NCBI GenBank assembly: GCA_963837105.1
Contig: CAWIMG010000027.1
Coordinates: 1 to 64,000, forward strand
Length of the DNA stretch: 64,000 nucleotides
From: UBA9676 sp963837105
GTDB taxonomy: Bacteria; Actinomycetota; Actinomycetes; Streptosporangiales; Streptosporangiaceae
Direction: 5' to 3'
The notes under the pieces: model-generated
Told to the model about the DNA's origin: nothing
What the model saw: the letters and a program-made list of their open reading frames with translations, nothing else
Database searches by the model: none
Part shown: positions 59,866-64,000 of the stretch, piece by piece
Layout of the letters: each line of letters starts with the position of its first letter
Position numbering within the stretch: position 1 is the stretch's first letter
Program-made: the position numbers and the translations under genes

Positions 59866-60632
59866 TGGTGGCGCACATCGATGAGCAGGCGCTGCGATCC
59901 AGCCTGCAGCGCTTGCGCCAGGCCGCGGTCAACGCGGACATGGCCGCCGTCATGAGCCGCACCGTCAGCGCCGTCCATGGCGTGTTCGGCTACAGCGGCG
60001 CCGGCATCATGTTCATCACCGAATCCGGCTACCTGTCCTATGTGGCCGCCTCGGACGAGGCCGGCCGCCAGCTTGAGCAGGCGCAGGCCGATGCCGGGCA
60101 GGGACCTTGTTATGACTCCTACGTGTACGCGAAGGAAATCATCAGCAGCGACGTCCACGCCGATAGTCGCTGGCCGGATCTGCCCGCCCGGCTGTCGGCG
60201 CAGGTGCGGGCGGTGGCCGGGATTCCGGTCCTGCTCAGCGGCAGCCCGGTCGGCACTTTGAACGTCTACCGTGACCAGCCGGCGGCGTGGGACAGTTCCG
60301 ATATCGCCGCTTTGCGCGGCTACGGCGGCCTCGTCGCCGAAGTCCTGGCTGCCGCCCTCTCGGCGCACGAGCACAGCACACTCGCCGGCCAGCTGCAATA
60401 TGCCCTGGACTACCGGGTGGTCATCGAGCGTGCGGTGGGTTACCTGATGGGTGCCCACCGCCTGGACGCGATCACCGCCTTCAATGCCCTGCGCAAGCAG
60501 GCGCGCGACTCGCGCCGGCGGGTCGCCGACGTGGCCTCCGGCATACTCGGCGGGACCACCGGTCCCAGTGACGATCTCATCGAAGCCCACCATGACCCGG
60601 ACGAGCGCCGGATCACTTCGCCCAGGCTCTGA
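59865..60632 (+). CDS. GAF-ANTAR transcription antitermination regulator
   Basis: 255 residues. A GAF domain (~25-165: MSRTVSAVHGVFGYSGAGIM, GPCYDSYVYAKEIISSDVHA, VAGIPVLLSGSPVGTLNVYR) is followed by an ANTAR RNA-binding domain (~190-240: LDYRVVIERAVGYLMGAHRL, AITAFNALRKQARDSRRRVA). ANTAR proteins stabilise antiterminator RNA hairpins. Typical actinobacterial pair with an upstream RsbW-like gene, here overlapping. The signal in the GAF pocket and RNA targets are unknown. Confidence 0.93.
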   Translation: MVAHIDEQALRSSLQRLRQAAVNADMAAVMSRTVSAVHGVFGYSGAGIMFITESGYLSYVAASDEAGRQLEQAQADAGQGPCYDSYVYAKEIISSDVHADSRWPDLPARLSAQVRAVAGIPVLLSGSPVGTLNVYRDQPAAWDSSDIAALRGYGGLVAEVLAAALSAHEHSTLAGQLQYALDYRVVIERAVGYLMGAHRLDAITAFNALRKQARDSRRRVADVASGILGGTTGPSDDLIEAHHDPDERRITSPRL

Positions 60633-60753
60633 GGCCGTCTGGGCCGGGGGCTGATCTAGCGAAGGCTGTTGCCAGGACGTGCCGGGGAAAGTACATTTCC
60701 TGGATCGGTATCCGCCGTGTGTCCGCGGATCGCACCCTGCGAGGTGACGATCT

Positions 60754-61167
60754 GTGGCATGTGACTTCTACGGCTGGCAGACCCCAGCCCTGGCGGCGGG
60801 TCCGGCTGGTCCCGGCGGCCAGGGCGCCGGCGGTCCCGGCCTGGCCATCACTATCGAGCACCATGGCGACCGGACCGTGCTGCGCCTGCACGGTGAACTC
60901 GACGTGGGCAACCGTGAGTCGCTGTGGCGGGTTATCCGCGGCCTGCTAGGGCCGCGCCCGCAGACGCTGGTGCTTGAGCTTTCCGCGCTTGCCTTCGCGG
61001 ACTGCAGCGGCCTGTCGGTCCTGGTGCGGGCGCACCAGCAGCTGGCCGAGCACGGGCACCAGCTCATCGTCACGCCGGGCCAGCCGATCGTTAACCGGCT
61101 GCTGCGGCTGACCGGCCTCGACACATACCTGGACGTCGGCGCGCATTGCCCGGGCAGCACGAGCTGA
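60754..61167 (+). CDS. STAS-domain anti-anti-sigma factor
   Basis: 137 residues with a ~28-residue Gly/Pro/Ala N-terminus. Core: LAITIEHHGDRTVLRLHGEL, DVGNRESLWRVIRGLLGPRP, LVLELSALAFADCSGLSVLV with the conserved phospho-Ser (DCSG), and RLLRLTGLDTYLDV. Unlike the STAS protein at 57.5 kb, this one has a normal phosphorylation site, so it is the better substrate for the RsbW-like kinase 0.9 kb upstream and for the PP2C phosphatase. GTG 60754 follows GAGGTGACG. The 120 bp upstream contain no clear promoter. Confidence 0.88.
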   Translation: MACDFYGWQTPALAAGPAGPGGQGAGGPGLAITIEHHGDRTVLRLHGELDVGNRESLWRVIRGLLGPRPQTLVLELSALAFADCSGLSVLVRAHQQLAEHGHQLIVTPGQPIVNRLLRLTGLDTYLDVGAHCPGSTS

Positions 61168-61215
61168 ATTACCGGCTCCGGGATGGGTACAGGGACGGGC
61201 ACGGCAAGCACATGC

Positions 61216-61258
61216 AGCTGGGCTGCCCCCTGCGCGATACGCACGGGACAGCCCAGCT
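61216..61258. terminator. bidirectional hairpin between STAS and small hydrophobic genes
   Basis: AGCTGGGCTG (61216-61225) pairs perfectly with CAGCCCAGCT (61249-61258), with further CCCC/GGG pairing inside. It lies between the convergent genes ending at 61167 and 61281. Confidence 0.7.
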
Positions 61259-61280
61259 CACTTCCGCGTCGCGGCTGCGG

Positions 61281-61454
61281 CTACCACCGATACCAGCGGC
61301 GGCGGCGGCCCCCGCCGGTCTCGACGGCGCGGAACAGGAAACCGAGCAGCCAGATGGCTAGCACGATGAGTGCGATCCACCACAGAACATGCGCGGCGAA
61401 CCCGAGCCCGCCGAGGATGAGCGCGATCAGCAAGACCGCAAGGATGACGAACAC
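61281..61454 (-). CDS. tiny hydrophobic protein (~57 aa)
   Basis: 57 codons from GTG 61454, preceded by TAGGAGCG, to TAG 61281. Two hydrophobic helices, VILAVLLIALILGGLGFAAH and LWWIALIVLAIWLLGFLFRA, then a basic/Trp tail RRRWYRW. This is a very common small membrane protein in actinobacteria ('hydrophobic protein' with ...WWIALIV...RRWYRW), often found in stress operons. Its short length makes it easy to miss. Function unknown. Confidence 0.8.
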   Translation of the reverse strand: MFVILAVLLIALILGGLGFAAHVLWWIALIVLAIWLLGFLFRAVETGGGRRRRWYRW

Positions 61455-61597
61455 TGCACGCTCCTAATCAGAGTTAGCGAGTCGCCATCCGGCAGACTCG
61501 GTGGTGGTGGCCACCGGCAGGTGAGCGCTCTGTGGTTCCTGGGCTGTGAGCCCTGGCGAAAGATCGCGCCCCTGCCGGCGGGCCGGGAGAGTTGATC

Positions 61598-62965
61598 GCT
61601 TCTGGGATGCCGTGCCTGTCGTGATGATGTGAGCACTGCTTGATTAGGTCGCTGATAGTTCTCCCGCTGGCCGCCGCCGGTGAACGGCATCGATGACGGG
61701 AGTTGGGTTGCGGCTGTTTGTGGGCGATGACTGGGCTTCGGACCATCACGATGTCGAGGTGATGGACAGTTCGGGTAAGACGCTGGCCAGGGCGAGGCTG
61801 CCCGAGGGCGTGGCCGGGATGACCCGGCTGCACGCGATGATCGCCGGCGAGGTCGGTGACAGCGCCGGCGAGGAGGACGTGCAGGTCCTGGTCGGGATAG
61901 AGACCGACCGGGGTCCGTGGGTTCAGGCACTGTCGGCGGCCGGCTACCTGGTGTTCGGGGTGAATCCGCTGCAGGCGGCCCGGTACCGGGAACGGCACGG
62001 GGTGTCGGGTGCCAAGAGCGACGCTGGTGATGCGCATGCGCTGGCCGACATGGTCCGTACTGACTTCCACCAGCTGCGGCCGGTGGCCGGAGACAGCGAG
62101 CAGGCCGCAGCGGTCAAGGTGGTGACCCGGATGCACAAGACGCTGATCTGGGAGCGCACCCGGCACGTCCAGCGGCTGCGGCACGCACTGCGTGAGTACT
62201 TCCCGGCAGCGCTGGAGGCCTTCGAAGACCTGGACGCCCATGACACCCTGGAGCTGCTGGCCAGGGCCCCGGCCCCGGACGAGGCGGCCAGGCTGACTGT
62301 CGCCCAGATCAGCGCTGCTCTCAAGCGTGCCCGCCGCCGCAAGATCGGTGAGAAGGCCGCGGCGATCCAGGCGGCGCTGCGGACTGAGCATCTGGGGCAG
62401 CCCGCCGTGATCACCGCCGCCTACGCGGCCTCGGTCCGTGCCCTGGCCGCTGTGCTGGACACACTGAACGAGCAGGTGAAAGCCCTTGAGGGGCAGGTCG
62501 AGGCCTATTTTGGGGCGCACCCGGCCGCTGAGATCATCCTCAGCCAGCCCGGCTTGGGGCCGATCCTCGGCGCCCGGGTGCTCGCAGAGTTCGGTGACGA
62601 CCCTGACCGCTACATCTCCGCCAAGGCCAGGAAGAACTACGCCGCGACCAGTCCTATCACCCGTGCCTCGGGCAAGAGGAAGGTCGCCCTGGCCCGGTAC
62701 GTGCACAACGACCGGCTGATCGACACTCTCATCGCCCAGGCCTTCGCCTCGCTCCAGGCATCCCCCGGCGCCCGCGCCTACTACGACAAGCAGCGAGCCC
62801 GCGGCTCCAACTACAACGCCGCCCTCCGGCAGCTCGCCAACCGCCTGGTCGGCATCCTGCACGGCTGCCTCAAAACCGGCACCCTCTACGACGAAGCGAC
62901 CGCCTGGCCGCATCGCGCCGAGAGCCCCGAGAAGGCTGCAGCTTGACATTTAAGCTCCTGGGATG
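61598..62965 (+). mobile_element. IS110-family insertion sequence (ends approximate)
   Basis: An intact IS110-type transposase gene with non-coding flanks. No terminal inverted repeats, as expected for the family. The boundaries proposed are the near-identical 12-mers GCTTCTGGGATG (61598-61609) and GCTCCTGGGATG (62954-62965), giving ~1.37 kb; this is a guess. A TTGACA hexamer overlaps the transposase stop (62943-62948), where IS110 elements can carry the -35 of a junction promoter. The left flank (61455-61692) is the likeliest site for a guide ('bridge') RNA. Confidence 0.45.
61693..62946 (+). CDS. IS110-family transposase (DEDD recombinase)
   Basis: 417 residues. The N-terminal RuvC-like domain has the first Asp in LFVGDDWASDHHDVEVM, Glu in VLVGIETDRGPWV, and Asp pair in SGAKSDAGDAHALADMVR. 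The middle is helical (coiled). The C-terminal transposase_20 domain has ILSQPGLGPILGARVLAEFG and KARKNYAATSPITRASGK, with a catalytic Ser expected in this half, and ends with RGSNYNAALRQLANRLVGIL. Full length and no internal stop, so it may be active. ATG 61693. Moves DNA by site-specific recombination guided by a bridge RNA in characterised relatives. Confidence 0.93.
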   Translation: MTGVGLRLFVGDDWASDHHDVEVMDSSGKTLARARLPEGVAGMTRLHAMIAGEVGDSAGEEDVQVLVGIETDRGPWVQALSAAGYLVFGVNPLQAARYRERHGVSGAKSDAGDAHALADMVRTDFHQLRPVAGDSEQAAAVKVVTRMHKTLIWERTRHVQRLRHALREYFPAALEAFEDLDAHDTLELLARAPAPDEAARLTVAQISAALKRARRRKIGEKAAAIQAALRTEHLGQPAVITAAYAASVRALAAVLDTLNEQVKALEGQVEAYFGAHPAAEIILSQPGLGPILGARVLAEFGDDPDRYISAKARKNYAATSPITRASGKRKVALARYVHNDRLIDTLIAQAFASLQASPGARAYYDKQRARGSNYNAALRQLANRLVGILHGCLKTGTLYDEATAWPHRAESPEKAAA

Positions 62966-63031
62966 TCTTTCGCGCTTGTGCGCATTCCTTCCTGCCCCCG
63001 TGGCGGAAATCAAACGCGGTCGGCCGGCGCC

Positions 63032-63076
63032 ACCCGGTCATGACTGGCTGCGACACCCGGGTCATGTTTGGCTGCC
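63032..63076. repeat. imperfect tandem repeat between IS110 and the permease gene
   Basis: Two ~22-bp units, ACCCGGTCATGACTGGCTGC... (63032-63053) and ACCCGGGTCATGTTTGGCTGC... (63055-63076), lie in the 154-bp gap. They might be remnants of a target site or operators for the permease. No function recognised. Confidence 0.5.
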
Positions 63077-63100
63077 CGTTCCGGGGAGAGCGATGCCCTG

Positions 63101-64000
63101 GTGAGCAGTCAGCGGATCCCCGAAACAGTCGATCCCGAGACGCATCCACTGCGGGAAGCGGCCAGGGCGGCTGAAATACAGGCCGAGGAGAGCGGCGGGC
63201 TGGGGCGCCTTGGCCGGCCGATGGACCGCCGCTCGCCCTTCTTCATCGGCATGGCGGGCGCGGCGGGGGTTGCGGTCACCGTGGGGCTGGCGGAACTGGC
63301 GATCCGGGCCCGCTCGGTGCTGGTGCTCATCGGCCTGGCGCTGTTCATCGCGGCCGGCCTGGACCCCGTGGTCGGATGGCTGGCCAGGCGGCGGGTGCCT
63401 AGGTGGGCGGCTGTGGTCATCGTCCTGCTCGGCATGGTGGGGGTGCTCGCTGGTTTCCTGGCGGCGGCGATCCCGCCGCTCGCTGCGCAGACCAGCAAGC
63501 TGATCGCCGAACTGCCGCACTACGCGCACACGCTGCAGAATCACAACTCGCAACTGGGTCGGCTCAACGTGAGGTACCACATCGAGCAGCGGCTGTCCCA
63601 GTTGCTCGCCACCCGGGGCAGCACCCTGGTCGGCGGCGTGCTGGGGGCGGGTGCACTGGTGCTTGGCGCGCTCGCCTCGGCGCTGGCAGTGCTCGTGCTG
63701 GTCATCTATTTCCTGGCCGGCATGCCCAGGATCAAGCTGTTCGTCTACCGACTGGCGCCGCACTCCCGGCGCGCCAGGGTGATCTTGCTGGGTGACGAGA
63801 TTTTCACCAAGGTGGGCGGGTACGTGCTCGGCAACGTGGTCACCTCGGTGATCGCCGGGCTCGGCACGTATGTGTGGATGCTGGCATTCGGCATCCCTTA
63901 CCCGATCCTGCTGGGACTGTTCGTGGCCATCCTGGATCTGATCCCGGTCATCGGGTCCACGATCGGCGGGGCGGTTGTCTCCCTCGTCGCGCTGACGGTC
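63101..64000 (+). CDS. AI-2E family transporter, 3' end cut by window edge
   Basis: The open frame runs to the window end (300 codons seen). A ~45-residue acidic N-terminus is followed by paired helices: FFIGMAGAAGVAVTVGLAEL, SVLVLIGLALFIAAGLDPVV, WAAVVIVLLGMVGVLAGFLA, then a long periplasmic segment (LPHYAHTLQNHNSQLGRLNV), and further helices ALAVLVLVIYFLAGMPRIK and LGNVVTSVIAGLGTYVWML. The end shows the family motif ILDLIPVIGSTIGG. PerM/AI-2E proteins export small molecules or cations. GTG 63101 with CGGGGAGAG upstream; another start is possible. Confidence 0.88.
   Translation, partial: MSSQRIPETVDPETHPLREAARAAEIQAEESGGLGRLGRPMDRRSPFFIGMAGAAGVAVTVGLAELAIRARSVLVLIGLALFIAAGLDPVVGWLARRRVPRWAAVVIVLLGMVGVLAGFLAAAIPPLAAQTSKLIAELPHYAHTLQNHNSQLGRLNVRYHIEQRLSQLLATRGSTLVGGVLGAGALVLGALASALAVLVLVIYFLAGMPRIKLFVYRLAPHSRRARVILLGDEIFTKVGGYVLGNVVTSVIAGLGTYVWMLAFGIPYPILLGLFVAILDLIPVIGSTIGGAVVSLVALTV

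Overview
The window is high-GC DNA, dense with genes that often overlap by 4 bp, and with many GTG starts. It contains cmk-der, GAF-ANTAR, RsbW/STAS, Ser/Thr kinase, DUF5134, DUF4235 and DUF1269 genes. This points to an actinomycete (Actinomycetota), perhaps a Streptosporangiales-type soil lineage; the order-level guess is weak. No rRNA, tRNA, CRISPR array or prophage was seen. One IS110-type element lies near the right edge.

Layout. 1-11.1 kb: cmk (cut by the edge), der, an aldo/keto reductase, a secreted trypsin-like protease, ctaG, a Cys/Met-metabolism PLP enzyme, an ArsR-GNAT fusion regulator, a divergent marR/yceI pair, an MDR oxidoreductase and two small membrane proteins. 11-18.7 kb: an orphan histidine kinase and a copper locus. 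In the copper locus a DUF5134 membrane gene diverges from copA, a membrane-SCO1 fusion and a lipoprotein across six operator-like 13-bp pseudo-palindromes spaced every 22-23 bp. 18.9-27.5 kb: a cation/proton antiporter, a pore-type membrane protein, a RodZ-like HTH membrane protein, a Ser/Thr kinase with a repeat-rich N-terminus, an amidase lipoprotein, DedA and DUF1269. 27.6-36.4 kb: the arginine deiminase pathway (arcB, broken arcA, divergent arcC), two MDR dehydrogenases, marC and a large LuxR/MalT-type regulator.

36.4-49.6 kb (minus strand): one tightly coupled 14-gene run, acsA - pdhA - pdhB - pdhC - acyl carrier protein - V/A-type ATPase G/H, C, I, K, F, E, A, B, D. Neighbouring genes mostly share ATGA or GTGA junctions. 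The run links acetate activation and pyruvate oxidation to a rotary ATPase. Its promoter region holds a dormancy-regulator-like box, and just upstream lies a ribosome-hibernation factor. 50.7-61.5 kb: a lipid-kinase-like protein and a signalling island. The island has a response regulator-PP2C phosphatase, a CHASE3-type histidine kinase, a CheY-like regulator, two related small proteins, a MEDS-HATPase protein, two STAS proteins, an RsbW-like kinase, a GAF-ANTAR protein, YihY, DUF4235 and a tiny hydrophobic protein. No sigma factor is encoded with it. 61.6-64 kb: the IS110 element and a truncated AI-2E family permease.

Taken together, the locus looks like an energy-limitation and stress block: arginine fermentation, acetate/pyruvate to acetyl-CoA, a V-type ATPase, ribosome hibernation and partner switching. 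This functional linkage is inference. Four genes (copA, the RodZ-like gene, arcA and the glucose-dehydrogenase-like gene) are each interrupted by an apparent single extra base. That suggests assembly errors at least as much as gene decay; arcA also carries an in-frame stop.
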